Below are positions 1 through 6,955 of a stretch of 26,097 nt of DNA, one piece after another. How positions within the stretch are numbered: the first letter of the stretch is position 1; every line of letters begins with the position of its first letter. This DNA comes from Rhodoblastus sp052145335 (GTDB taxonomy: Bacteria > Pseudomonadota > Alphaproteobacteria > Rhizobiales > Beijerinckiaceae): assembly GCF_052145335.1 (NCBI RefSeq), contig NZ_JBKQOU010000070.1, positions 1 to 26,097 of the forward strand, in the 5' to 3' direction. Made by a program: the position numbers and the translations under genes. The notes under the pieces are model-generated. The model was not told the DNA's origin and made no database searches. It saw nothing but the letters and a program-made list of their open reading frames with translations.

Positions 1-1
1 G

Positions 2-244
2 CGGGTTGGCCTGGTAGGAACCAAGTTCAAGCGCATGCCGTTCATCGCAGGCAACGGCATTCTCCTTCTCATCCCCTCAGCGCTGTTTCTTGCATCCAAG
101 GCTAGCGCCGGTGAGTTCGACACGAACTTCTACCTCGTGCAGGCGCTCGAACTCGTTGCGGGGGGCGTGAACATCACCCTGCTCGGCCTCAACATGCGCG
201 ACGGCCTGAAACTCAAGGGCTGGCTCCGTCGCCGTCATGCTTGA
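2..244 (+). CDS. C-terminal part of a small membrane protein (5' end outside window)
   Basis: The reading frame is open from the first bases of the window to a TGA at 242-244, so the visible 80 residues are probably only the C-terminal part. An internal ATG at 35 exists, but the frame continues upstream without a stop and no convincing ribosome binding site precedes it. The protein has a hydrophobic stretch (GNGILLLIPSALFLASKA), a second less hydrophobic helix ending in LLGLNMRDG, and a basic tail (GWLRRRHA). This suggests two membrane or membrane-associated helices with a cytoplasmic basic end. I do not recognise a named family and infer no function. Confidence 0.6.
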   Translation, partial: RVGLVGTKFKRMPFIAGNGILLLIPSALFLASKASAGEFDTNFYLVQALELVAGGVNITLLGLNMRDGLKLKGWLRRRHA

Positions 245-465
245 TCGATGATCGGGAAAGGCGCTGCGCGCCATCCGTGGCGCCTATTTGCCAGACATCA
301 TGTGGCGCCACCCGCCCTCCCGCCAATGGCCGCTTATCCATTGCCACTCGTCACCCGACCAACGACCGGCTTCTGCCGACTTTTCCTTTATCGGTGACTT
401 CGGCGGTTGTCCGCTCCCCGCTGATAGCCGCCTATTCCTGCGGATATCGGTTTTGGATTGCAAAA

Positions 466-1224
466 TTACCGTCCCTCATACAGCCGTTCCGCTAAAAACT
501 CCGGCAGGCCCGCCGCGAGAATTTTCTGCGCCGCCTTGTCGATGTCGTAGGGCACACGGATGGTATTGAGGGCGCCGCGCGCGTCGTCGTAGAGGGCGAA
601 AGCGGCGAGCGGGTTGCCGTCGCGCGGCTGGCCGACGGCGCCGAGAACCGACAGCCAGCGCCGGCTGCGCGCCAAGGGCGTCGGCAGGTTGGCGGTGGGA
701 GTGAATGGCGCCGGCGGCTTGCCGGGCGCCATATGATACAGCTGCGGCCGATGCACATGGCCGCAGAAGGTGACCTGCGCCGAGGTCGCGTTGAGCGAAC
801 GCTCCGCCACCTCGGCTCCGATGACGTAGATGAATCTTTCCGGCGCGCTGGCGTCGCCATGGACGTAAAGCGTCTCCACGCTCGCGCCGTTGCGGGTTGT
901 GGCGGTGAAGGGCATGGCGGCGAGAAAGGCGCTCTGCGCGGCGTCGAGTTTTCCCGCCGTCCATTCGATCGCCTTGCAGGCAGCGGAATTCATATAGTCG
1001 CCGGGCCCTTCCACGGCGGCCAGATCGTGATTTCCCATCAGGCTGACGGCGCCGTGAGCGCAATCCTGCGCGACGCAATCGACGATATAGGAAGGATCTG
1101 CGCCATAGCCGACGAGATCGCCGAGATAGACGAATTTTTCCGCGCCGAGGCGCCGCGCTTCCGCTCGGCAGACGTCGAAGGCTTCGCGATTGGCGTGAAT
1201 GTCGGTCAGGAGGGCGATAAGCAT
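466..1224 (-). CDS. Calcineurin-like metallophosphoesterase family protein
   Basis: The 252-residue protein carries the full set of metallophosphoesterase motifs in order: TDIHAN (Asp8, His10), GDLVGYG (Asp36), GNHD (Asn65-His66), VHGD and GHVH. These ligate two metal ions in the calcineurin-like superfamily. The layout resembles the YfcE/MJ0936-type cytoplasmic phosphodiesterase branch, but the physiological substrate cannot be read from sequence. A TTG at 1239 would add five residues; I prefer the ATG at 1224 because family members begin a few residues before the first metal motif, although neither start has a strong Shine-Dalgarno. It lies 59 bp downstream of xseA on the same strand and may be co-transcribed with it. 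Confidence 0.88.
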   Translation of the reverse strand: MLIALLTDIHANREAFDVCRAEARRLGAEKFVYLGDLVGYGADPSYIVDCVAQDCAHGAVSLMGNHDLAAVEGPGDYMNSAACKAIEWTAGKLDAAQSAFLAAMPFTATTRNGASVETLYVHGDASAPERFIYVIGAEVAERSLNATSAQVTFCGHVHRPQLYHMAPGKPPAPFTPTANLPTPLARSRRWLSVLGAVGQPRDGNPLAAFALYDDARGALNTIRVPYDIDKAAQKILAAGLPEFLAERLYEGR

Positions 1225-1283
1225 TTTGATCCAGGTCAAAGGAAATTTATTCCTATTCCAGAATCGAGCGCAAGTCGCGCTTC

Positions 1284-2870
1284 CTAGAACAAGCTTCCCT
1301 GCCCGCCTTCCGGCGGTTTTTTCGTCGCATTTCTTGGTTTCTTCGCCGGAGCGCCATCAAAGGCGCCTTCCGCCGTCGCCGCGATCCTGCCGTCGGAAAA
1401 TTGCAGGCTGAGCGAAGTACCCGGCGGCGCCTGGGTGACGGAATGGACGGCGGCGCCCGTCGCGTCGCGCACCAAGGCGAAACCGCGCTGCAAAATCGCG
1501 CCGTAGCCGAGCGCGAAACGCAATTGATCGAGATGCGCGAGTTTTTCGCGGCGGCGGCCCATCGACGCCGCGAGCGCGGCGGAAAGCCGGGCCGCCAGAA
1601 CCTGACGCCCTTGCTCCCGCGCCGCCAGATCGCGCCGTAGCAGCCTTCCGCGGGAGGCGAGAGCCGCGTGAAAGCTTTTCGCCAGCGTCTCCAGTCTTTC
1701 CCGCCGCCTTTGCGTCAGCGGCGCGCGGGCGGCGTCCAGACGAAAGGACAAAGTGTTCAGCCGCCCCGTCACCCGCTGTAATTCGGCCTGCGGCGCGTGG
1801 CGCGCCAGCAGACGCGACGCCTGCGCCAGAGCCAGTTGCCGCCTGCCGAGCGAGGCCAGCAGCGAGGCGCGCATCTTTTCGCCCGCCCGGTCCAGCCTTT
1901 GGCGCGGCGTGGCGAGCAGCGATTCGCCGCCCGGCAGCGCGCGCGCCAAAGCCCGCAGGTCGGTGCGGCGGCGATCGAGGGCGCGGAAAATCGCGTCGGT
2001 ATGGCGGCGCGACAAATCGGCGACATCGCTGATGAGTTCGGAGCGCACCGGCACGGCCTTTTCGGCGGCGCCGGTCGGCGTGGGCGCGCGCAGATCGGCG
2101 ACGAGATCGAGCAAAGTCCAGTCGGTCTCGTGGCCGATCGCCGAAATCAGCGGAATTTGGCTCTCGGCCGCCGCCCGCAAAACTTCTTCCTCGTTAAAAC
2201 TCCAGAGGTCTTCCAGCGATCCGCCGCCGCGCGCGACGATCAGCAGGTCGGGACGCGGAATTTTGTCGCCCGGTTTCAAGGCGTTGAAGCCGCGAATGGC
2301 GTTGGCCACTTCCTGCGCCGATGTCTCGCCCTGCACCCGCACCGGCCAGACCATAACGTGGCGCGGAAAACGGTCGTGCAGGCGGTGGAGAATATCGCGG
2401 ATCACAGCTCCGGTCGGCGAAGTGACGATGCCGATGATCTTGGGCAAAAAGGGAAGCTTTTTCTTGCGCGCCTCGTCGAACATTCCCTCGGCGGCGAGTT
2501 TCTTGCGTCGCTCTTCGAGCAGCGCCATCAGCGCGCCAAGACCCGCCGGCTCCAACTGCTCGATGACGATCTGATAGGAAGATTTTCCCGGAAAAGTGGT
2601 GATTTTTCCTGTGGCGATAACCTCGAGCCCCTCCTGCGGCTTGGTGCGCAAACGGGAGAACACGCCTTTCCACACCACCGCGTCGATGCGGGCGTTGGCG
2701 TCCTTCAGACAGAAATAGGCGTGGCCGGAAGAATGAGGCCCGCGATAATTGGAAATTTCGCCGCGTAGCCGGACATGGCCGAACTGGTCCTCGATGGCGC
2801 GCTTCAGCGCCCCCGACAGTTCGGAGACGGTGAGTTCGGGCGCGTTGGTCAGCGGGGCGGATTCGCTCAT
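1284..2870 (-). CDS. xseA: Exodeoxyribonuclease VII large subunit
   Basis: XseA is the catalytic large subunit of exonuclease VII, which degrades single-stranded DNA from both ends together with several copies of XseB. The 528-residue protein has the N-terminal OB-fold nucleic-acid-binding domain (about residues 12-115, with VSELSGALKRAIE and FGHVRLRGEIS), then the catalytic region with ITSPTGAVIRDI-like and RGGGSLEDLWSFNEE motifs and AIGHETDWTL, followed by a long Arg/Ala/Leu-rich coiled-coil and a conserved C-terminal segment. Length is normal to slightly long for alphaproteobacteria. The ATG at 2870 gives the expected short tail before the OB fold. No xseB is visible nearby, which is common because xseA and xseB are often unlinked. 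Confidence 0.96.
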   Translation of the reverse strand: MSESAPLTNAPELTVSELSGALKRAIEDQFGHVRLRGEISNYRGPHSSGHAYFCLKDANARIDAVVWKGVFSRLRTKPQEGLEVIATGKITTFPGKSSYQIVIEQLEPAGLGALMALLEERRKKLAAEGMFDEARKKKLPFLPKIIGIVTSPTGAVIRDILHRLHDRFPRHVMVWPVRVQGETSAQEVANAIRGFNALKPGDKIPRPDLLIVARGGGSLEDLWSFNEEEVLRAAAESQIPLISAIGHETDWTLLDLVADLRAPTPTGAAEKAVPVRSELISDVADLSRRHTDAIFRALDRRRTDLRALARALPGGESLLATPRQRLDRAGEKMRASLLASLGRRQLALAQASRLLARHAPQAELQRVTGRLNTLSFRLDAARAPLTQRRRERLETLAKSFHAALASRGRLLRRDLAAREQGRQVLAARLSAALAASMGRRREKLAHLDQLRFALGYGAILQRGFALVRDATGAAVHSVTQAPPGTSLSLQFSDGRIAATAEGAFDGAPAKKPRNATKKPPEGGQGSLF

Positions 2871-2963
2871 GGAACAAGGCTAACAATTTTGGGCCCGCTC
2901 TGGCGAGCGGAAGATTTGGCGCCGAATATGCTCGACAGACGAAAAATATCCCATGGAGCCGCC

Positions 2964-3245
2964 ATGCCGTCGATAAAGGTCGCCCAACTGAACGAACAAG
3001 GCCAGGAAATGGTGATCGTCATCATGGATAGTTCTTTCGCCCGCGCCTCACTGAGTCAGCAGGAAGCGACGATCGGGCAATTGCAGTCCTTGTCGAACGC
3101 CTCCGGACTCAAAGGCACGGTGGCGATGGTCTGGGACGCCGACGGCAAGATGGATTATCTCGTTCCGCAGCCCTGGCATGAGTTTTTCCGCAGCCTCACG
3201 CTTGAAGACGTACGCAGCCGTGTCAACGCTGACATTTCGTGGTGA
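2964..3245 (+). CDS. Small hypothetical protein, 93 aa
   Basis: The protein starts MPSIKVAQLNEQGQ at an ATG with a GGAG Shine-Dalgarno five bases upstream. An in-frame ATG at 2928 has no comparable site, so I chose 2964. There is no signal peptide or membrane helix. The sequence reads as a compact mixed alpha/beta fold: a beta strand with MVIVIMDSS, a helical segment rich in Gln and Ser (SQQEATIGQLQSLSNASG), a strand (TVAMVWDADGKMDYL) and a C-terminal helix. It is divergent from xseA and 60 bp ahead of purD on the same strand. I do not recognise the family, but the codon use matches its neighbours. Confidence 0.75.
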   Translation: MPSIKVAQLNEQGQEMVIVIMDSSFARASLSQQEATIGQLQSLSNASGLKGTVAMVWDADGKMDYLVPQPWHEFFRSLTLEDVRSRVNADISW

Positions 3246-3305
3246 TGCGGCAAAGTTGAAACGTTGCTCGGCCTCGCCTAAACAGACAGCGAAACGAGGC
3301 CATTC

Positions 3306-4571
3306 ATGAACATCCTTCTTATCGGCTCAGGCGGCCGCGAACATGCGCTCGCCGTTGCGCTCGCCAAAAGCCCACAGCTGGAAAAACTGTTCGTCGCGCC
3401 GGGCAATCCCGGCACGGCGAGGATTGCGTATAATGTCGCGCTCGACGCCACCGATTTCGACGCCGTGATCGCCTTCTGCCGTGTGCAGAACGTCGGTTTT
3501 GTCGTGATCGGGCCCGAGCAGCCCTTGGTCGAGGGACTGGTCGACGCGCTGGAGGCTGCTGGCTTGCAAGCTTTCGGGCCGAGCAAGGCCGCCGCGCGGC
3601 TCGAGGGCTCGAAAGGCTTCACCAAAGACCTTTGCGCCAAATATCACATCCCCACCGGAGCCTATAAACGATTCACCACGCGCGAACCGGCGCTGGCCTA
3701 TTTGCGCGAACAGGGCGCGCCGATTGTCGTCAAGGCGGACGGGCTCGCCGCCGGCAAGGGCGTGGTCGTCGCCATGACCCCGTCCGAGGCCGAAGCGGCG
3801 GTGGAGGACATGTTCGCCGGGGCCTTTGGCGAAGCGGGCGCGGAAGTGGTGATCGAGGCCTTTCTCGAAGGCGAGGAGGTCTCGTTTTTCGCGCTTTGCG
3901 ACGGCGCCAAGGCCTTGGCCTTCGCCTCGGCGCAGGATCACAAACGGGTCGGCGATGGCGACACCGGCCCCAATACCGGCGGCATGGGCGCTTATTCCCC
4001 GGCGCCGGTGATGACGCCTGAAATTTCCGCGCGGGTCATGGCGGAAATCATCGAGCCGACCGTCGCAGCGATGAAGGCCGAGGGCTCCCCGTTCAAAGGA
4101 GTTCTGTTCGCCGGACTGATGATCGGCCGCGACGGGCCAAAACTGATCGAATTCAATACGCGTTTCGGCGATCCGGAATGCCAGGTGATGCTGGCGCGGC
4201 TGCAGGACGATCTGCTCGGCCTGCTGCTCGCCTGCGCCGGCGGTCGCCTGCCCGACGCGGTGCATCTGTCCGACAAGACCGCGCTCACCGTGGTGCTGGC
4301 GGCGCAGAATTATCCGGCGGCGCCGCGCAAGGGCGGGTTGATCGAAGGGATCGACAAGGCCGAGCGGATCGAGGGCGTCAGCGTCACCATTGCGGGCGCC
4401 AAGCTGGTGGACGGAAAGCTGGTCGCCAACGGCGGCCGCGTGCTCAATATCACCGCGCTCGCCGACGATGTGGCGCAGGCGCAGGCTCTGGCCTATCGCG
4501 GCGTCGACGCCATCGATTTCCCCGAAGGCTTTTGCCGCCGCGACATCGGTTGGCGGGCGGTGGGGCGGTAG
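3306..4571 (+). CDS. purD: Phosphoribosylamine-glycine ligase (GAR synthetase)
   Basis: PurD performs the second step of de novo purine synthesis: ATP-dependent joining of glycine to 5-phosphoribosylamine to form glycinamide ribonucleotide in the cytoplasm. The 421-residue protein is full length for the bacterial monofunctional enzyme. It opens with NILLIGSGGREHALA, the PurD N-terminal domain. The ATP-grasp domain follows, with VVKADGLAAGKGV near residues 141-153, the signature GDGDTGPNTGGMGAY at about 216-230, and the metal-binding NTRFGDPE, before the C-terminal domain. The ATG at 3306 follows a GAGG-like site. It stands alone, as purD often does in this group. A palindromic repeat follows it in the gap to the convergent flavodoxin-like gene. 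Confidence 0.97.
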   Translation: MNILLIGSGGREHALAVALAKSPQLEKLFVAPGNPGTARIAYNVALDATDFDAVIAFCRVQNVGFVVIGPEQPLVEGLVDALEAAGLQAFGPSKAAARLEGSKGFTKDLCAKYHIPTGAYKRFTTREPALAYLREQGAPIVVKADGLAAGKGVVVAMTPSEAEAAVEDMFAGAFGEAGAEVVIEAFLEGEEVSFFALCDGAKALAFASAQDHKRVGDGDTGPNTGGMGAYSPAPVMTPEISARVMAEIIEPTVAAMKAEGSPFKGVLFAGLMIGRDGPKLIEFNTRFGDPECQVMLARLQDDLLGLLLACAGGRLPDAVHLSDKTALTVVLAAQNYPAAPRKGGLIEGIDKAERIEGVSVTIAGAKLVDGKLVANGGRVLNITALADDVAQAQALAYRGVDAIDFPEGFCRRDIGWRAVGR

Positions 4572-4580
4572 GGCGACCAT

Positions 4581-4656
4581 CATTGCGAGCGGAGCGAAGC
4601 ATTCCGGTCTGGACAGGCCACTGGATTGCTTCGTCGCTTTCGCTCCTCGCAATGAC
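4581..4656. repeat. Palindromic intergenic repeat between convergent genes
   Basis: The left arm CATTGCGAGCGGAGCGAAGC and the right arm (4634-4655, reverse complement CATTGCGAGGAGCGAAAGCG) are near-complementary over about 25 bases, with an internal few-base slippage, around a 20-base centre. Elements beginning ATTGCGAG-GAGCGAAGC and ending CTCGCAATGA are a familiar dispersed intergenic repeat in alphaproteobacteria. Its place between two convergent stop codons suggests it may also serve as a bidirectional transcription stop, but there is no U-tract. A degenerate half copy seems to lie at 16772-16800. Confidence 0.7.
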
Positions 4657-4669
4657 GGTTGCGAAGTTT

Positions 4670-5239
4670 TTAGCCCTTCAGCTTCTTCGCCAGTTCCGCA
4701 ACGCGGACGCCCAACAGTCGCGCCGTTTCGAGATCGCCTTTGCGCGGCGCTTCTGCCGGCGAGGCGTCGGCGGGCGAGATCGCGAGGGCGCCGGCGGACC
4801 CCGCCGTCCAGTTGACGTCGTCCGGACCATGCGCCTTGGTGTTGCTCGGCATCAGCCCGGCGCCGACCCAGATCTGGCCGTGCTGCATGGCCAGCGTGAC
4901 GAAATAGGAGATGGTCGAAAATTTGTCGCCATTGACCGAGGCCGAATTGGTGAAACCCGCCGCGACCTTGTTCTTCCAGGCCTGGCCGAACCAGGGTTTG
5001 GACGAGGCGTCGGCGAATTTTTTGAACTGCCAGGCCGCTCCGCCCATATAGGTCGGGCTGCCGTAGATGATGGCGTCGGCGCCCGCCAGCGCCTCGAATT
5101 CGCCCTCCGGCAGGTCGCCGTTCGCATCGATGCGGTAAAGCTTGGCGTCAGCGACCGAGGCCGCGCCTTCAAGCACGGCTTCCGCCTGTTTGGCGGTGTG
5201 GCCATAGCCGGAATAGTAAACGATGGCGATTTTCGTCAT
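4670..5239 (-). CDS. Flavodoxin / NAD(P)H:quinone oxidoreductase-like protein (WrbA type)
   Basis: The 189-residue protein has the flavodoxin-like FMN fold. It starts MTKIAIVYYSGYGHTAKQAE, where YSGYGHT is the phosphate-binding loop of FMN, followed by a central strand AIIYGSPTYMGG and a later TNSASVNGDK loop typical of WrbA and NADPH-dependent FMN reductases. Members reduce quinones by two electrons at the cost of NAD(P)H and protect against redox-cycling electrophiles. The ATG at 5239 gives the family's standard N-terminus. It is divergent from an HxlR-family regulator with a palindrome between them, so control by that regulator is likely. The exact electron donor and acceptor cannot be stated. 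Confidence 0.88.
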   Translation of the reverse strand: MTKIAIVYYSGYGHTAKQAEAVLEGAASVADAKLYRIDANGDLPEGEFEALAGADAIIYGSPTYMGGAAWQFKKFADASSKPWFGQAWKNKVAAGFTNSASVNGDKFSTISYFVTLAMQHGQIWVGAGLMPSNTKAHGPDDVNWTAGSAGALAISPADASPAEAPRKGDLETARLLGVRVAELAKKLKG

Positions 5240-5314
5240 GGTCGAAGTCCCTTTTCCTCGCCCCTTCGAGAGGCGACGCCACCGACATAGGCGACTTGAT
5301 TTCTTTTTGAAAGT

Positions 5315-5332
5315 AGTTACCTAAAGGATACT
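5315..5332. promoter_or_regulatory. Probable HxlR operator, palindrome AGTNNCCTNNAGGNNACT
   Basis: The 18 bases between the divergent flavodoxin-like gene and the HxlR-type regulator form a perfect two-fold symmetric pattern AGTNNCCTNNAGGNNACT (12 of 12 specified positions symmetric). It lies 24 bases before the regulator's start and about 75 before the flavodoxin start. HxlR/DUF24 regulators bind such AT-centred palindromes in divergent promoters, so autoregulation plus control of the flavodoxin gene is inferred. Confidence 0.6.
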
Positions 5333-5355
5333 GATTGCATAAGCGGAGATTTGTG

Positions 5356-5736
5356 ATGGGCGAAGGCAGGAACAGCCATGACGAATGCCCGGTCGACAGC
5401 CTGCTGAACAAGATCGCCGGACCATGGACGACTTATATTCTCTATCTTTTGCGCCAGAACGGCGTGCTGCGCTTCGGCGAGTTCCGCGCCCATATGCCCG
5501 GCATTTCCCCAAAAGTCCTGACTGGAAGATTGCGGCGGTTGGAGGCGGACGGGCTGGTCCTGCGTGACCAGCGCCCAACCATTCCACCACAGGTCTTTTA
5601 CAGCCTGACGGCGCGCGGCGCGGAGTTGAAGGACATTCTCGACGCGATTGGAGCGACGGCGCAGCGCTGGGCCGAGGAAGACGCCGTCCCGGACTCGCGC
5701 TCATCGGCCATTGCCGAATCGTCAGACGGCTATTAA
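5356..5736 (+). CDS. HxlR-family (DUF24) winged-helix transcriptional regulator
   Basis: The 126-residue protein is a single winged-helix domain with the HxlR hallmarks: an N-terminal cysteine (Cys11 in DECPVDSLL), GPWTTYILYLLRQN, LRFGEFRAHMPGISPKVLTGRLRRLEADGLV, then the wing region ending in VFYSLTARGAEL. In the YodB/HypR/QorR members the N-terminal Cys senses quinones, diamide or aldehydes by thiol oxidation. I use the ATG at 5356, preceded at good distance by CGGAGA; GTG 5353 and TTG 5335 are weaker options. It is divergent from a flavodoxin-like quinone reductase and followed at 30 bp by a truncated quinone oxidoreductase gene. That neighbourhood fits a QorR-like electrophile-stress regulator. 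Confidence 0.9.
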   Translation: MGEGRNSHDECPVDSLLNKIAGPWTTYILYLLRQNGVLRFGEFRAHMPGISPKVLTGRLRRLEADGLVLRDQRPTIPPQVFYSLTARGAELKDILDAIGATAQRWAEEDAVPDSRSSAIAESSDGY

Positions 5737-5766
5737 GCCGCAGCCAGCAATTCGGGAGCGCCCATC

Positions 5767-5979
5767 GTGCAGGCCTTGTCTTTTTCGCAAACCGGCGATC
5801 TTTCCGCTTTGGCGCTGGTCGAGCGCCTGACGCCCACGCCAAGGGAGGGCGAGGTCCTGGTCGAGGTCAAGGCCGCGGGCCTCATGATTTGTTCGACGAC
5901 CCTCAGGCGCATGCCAGTTTTCAAACAGTCGGAATCATTCATGTCTTTTTCTCCCGGAGTGACGGAGCGCTCCGAATAG
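5767..5979 (+). pseudogene. Truncated zinc-type alcohol dehydrogenase / quinone oxidoreductase (N-terminal remnant)
   Basis: A GTG start with GGGAG nine bases upstream opens a frame whose first 39 residues are the N-terminus of the medium-chain quinone oxidoreductase family (MQALSFSQTGDLSALALVER, then GEVLVEVKAAGL, where NPSD normally follows). Homology stops at about 5883; the remaining 31 residues are unrelated and come from the opposite strand of another gene start. Full-length members have about 320 residues, so the catalytic domain is lost. It sits 30 bp after the HxlR regulator and was probably its original partner gene. The fragment may still be transcribed but cannot encode an enzyme. 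Confidence 0.7.
5886..5942 (-). pseudogene. Probable 4-carboxymuconolactone decarboxylase-like gene start (remnant)
   Basis: On the minus strand an ATG at 5942 with GGGAG nine bases upstream reads MNDSDCLKTGMRLR, which resembles the N-terminus of carboxymuconolactone decarboxylase (PcaC/AhpD-like) proteins, where a KTGMxLRREVLG pattern is usual. After about 14 codons the match ends and the frame runs into the antisense of the quinone oxidoreductase remnant. The good ribosome site suggests a once functional start. The match is short, so the identity is tentative. The two remnants meet head to head at about 5884-5900, consistent with a deletion joint. Confidence 0.4.
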
Positions 5980-6092
5980 CCCCAAGACAACGCAGCGAGT
6001 ATCTTATGGGCCAGGTCGGCCCGAAGGAGGATTTGAAGCCCACGGCCTCTATCTGACGACAAGAAGTCGCAGCCCGCATCTGATTGCGGATA

Positions 6093-6121
6093 TCTTGCGA
6101 GATTAACTCCCCCTCGCAAGA
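6093..6121. other. 9-bp perfect inverted repeat downstream of the response regulator
   Basis: TCTTGCGAG (6093-6101) and CTCGCAAGA (6113-6121) are exact inverted repeats around an 11-base loop, starting seven bases after the stop of the minus-strand response regulator. There is no U-tract on either strand, so it is either a weak terminator, an RNA-stabilising 3' hairpin or a rearrangement relic. A second smaller stem, CCGCA (6074-6078) / TGCGG (6085-6089), lies next to it. Confidence 0.55.
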
Positions 6122-6127
6122 CGAGTC

Positions 6128-6811
6128 TCACGCCGCCCCTTCGCGCAGGGAATAGCCGGCGCCACGCACCGTTTGCAGCAAGGGGACGTGATGTCCCTTG
6201 TCGATTTTCCCGCGCAACCGCGAGATATGCACGTCGATCACGTTGGTTTGCGGATCGAAGTGATAATCCCAGACATTTTCCAGGAGCATCGTGCGGGTCA
6301 CCACCTGGCCGGCGTGGCGCATCAGATATTCCAGCAACCGAAATTCGCGCGGCTGCAGCACGATCTCCTTGCCGGCGCGAAATACCTTGTGTTTCAGGCG
6401 ATCCAGTTCGAGGTCGCCGACGCGGTAAAACGCCTCCTCGCCCAATCCGCCCGGGCGGCGGCGCGACAGGATTTCGACGCGGGCGAGCAGTTCGGCGAAA
6501 GCGTAAGGTTTCGACAGGTAATCGTCGCCCCCGGCGCGCAAGCCTTTGACGCGGTCGTCGACCTGGCCAAGCGCCGAAAGGATCAGCACCGGGGTTTCGA
6601 TCTTCTGCGCCCGCAATCCTCCGATCAGCGACAATCCGTCGAGCTTGGGCAGCATGCGATCGACGATCAGCACGTCATAGCCGCCGCTCTCGGCGAGCGC
6701 ATAGCCGGAAAGTCCGTCGGCGGCGGAATCCGCCATGTGCCCAGCCTCGCGAAAAGCCTTGACCAGATAGGCGCTGGCTTGGGAATCGTCTTCGATGATG
6801 AGAATGCGCAT
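6128..6811 (-). CDS. OmpR/PhoB-family response regulator
   Basis: The 227-residue protein has a complete receiver domain: acidic pocket Glu7-Asp8-Asp9, phosphoacceptor Asp51 in LIVDRMLPKLDG, Ser79 in the switch position and Lys101-Pro102. The C-terminal winged-helix DNA-binding domain (about 128-222) has LQPREFRLLEYLMRHAGQVV and VIDVHISRLRGKID. It therefore acts as a phosphorylation-dependent transcription factor. In Hyphomicrobiales the gene after degP is usually this type of regulator followed by its histidine kinase and glnE; here no kinase follows, only gene remnants. No Shine-Dalgarno precedes the ATG, but TAAAAT lies just upstream. A strong terminator separates it from degP, so it probably has its own promoter in 6812-6889. 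Confidence 0.94.
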   Translation of the reverse strand: MRILIIEDDSQASAYLVKAFREAGHMADSAADGLSGYALAESGGYDVLIVDRMLPKLDGLSLIGGLRAQKIETPVLILSALGQVDDRVKGLRAGGDDYLSKPYAFAELLARVEILSRRRPGGLGEEAFYRVGDLELDRLKHKVFRAGKEIVLQPREFRLLEYLMRHAGQVVTRTMLLENVWDYHFDPQTNVIDVHISRLRGKIDKGHHVPLLQTVRGAGYSLREGAA

Positions 6812-6881
6812 GGAGGCATTTTAGCGCGGAGCTTGGGAATTACGAAACAGCGAAATTACGCGCCGCTGCGCAAAAAATCAT

Positions 6882-6920
6882 AAAAAAACGGCAGATCGGG
6901 AGGGGGTGTCCCGATCTGCC
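6882..6920 (-). terminator. Rho-independent terminator of degP
   Basis: GGCAGATCGGGA (6890-6901) and TCCCGATCTGCC (6909-6920) form a perfect 12-bp stem with a 7-base loop. Read on the minus strand it is followed directly by CGTTTTTTTA, a classic U-tract. It lies 36 bases after the degP stop and ahead of the response regulator, so it should end degP transcripts. Confidence 0.9.
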
Positions 6921-6955
6921 GCCAGTTACGGCGCATTAATTATGCGCCGACCCCC

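Noticed and set aside
241..569. Short plus-strand frames in the first intergenic region
   Set aside because: They lack ribosome sites and overlap the metallophosphoesterase gene in antisense; the gap 245-465 shows only a weak five-base stem at 268-283.
1293..1324. CCGCC-TTCC-GGCGG followed by TTTTTT on the plus strand, resembling a terminator
   Set aside because: It lies inside the coding sequence for the conserved C-terminus of XseA (KKPPEGGQGSLF), and no plus-strand transcript is expected there, so it is probably a coincidence of codons.
3327..4652. Minus-strand frame of 441 codons across purD
   Set aside because: Shadow of purD; no family motifs, and the opposite strand encodes a complete enzyme.
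5943..6127. Possible transposase remnant upstream of the decarboxylase-like start
   Set aside because: The inverted repeats at 6074-6121 suggested an element end, but no transposase motif or direct repeat could be recognised.
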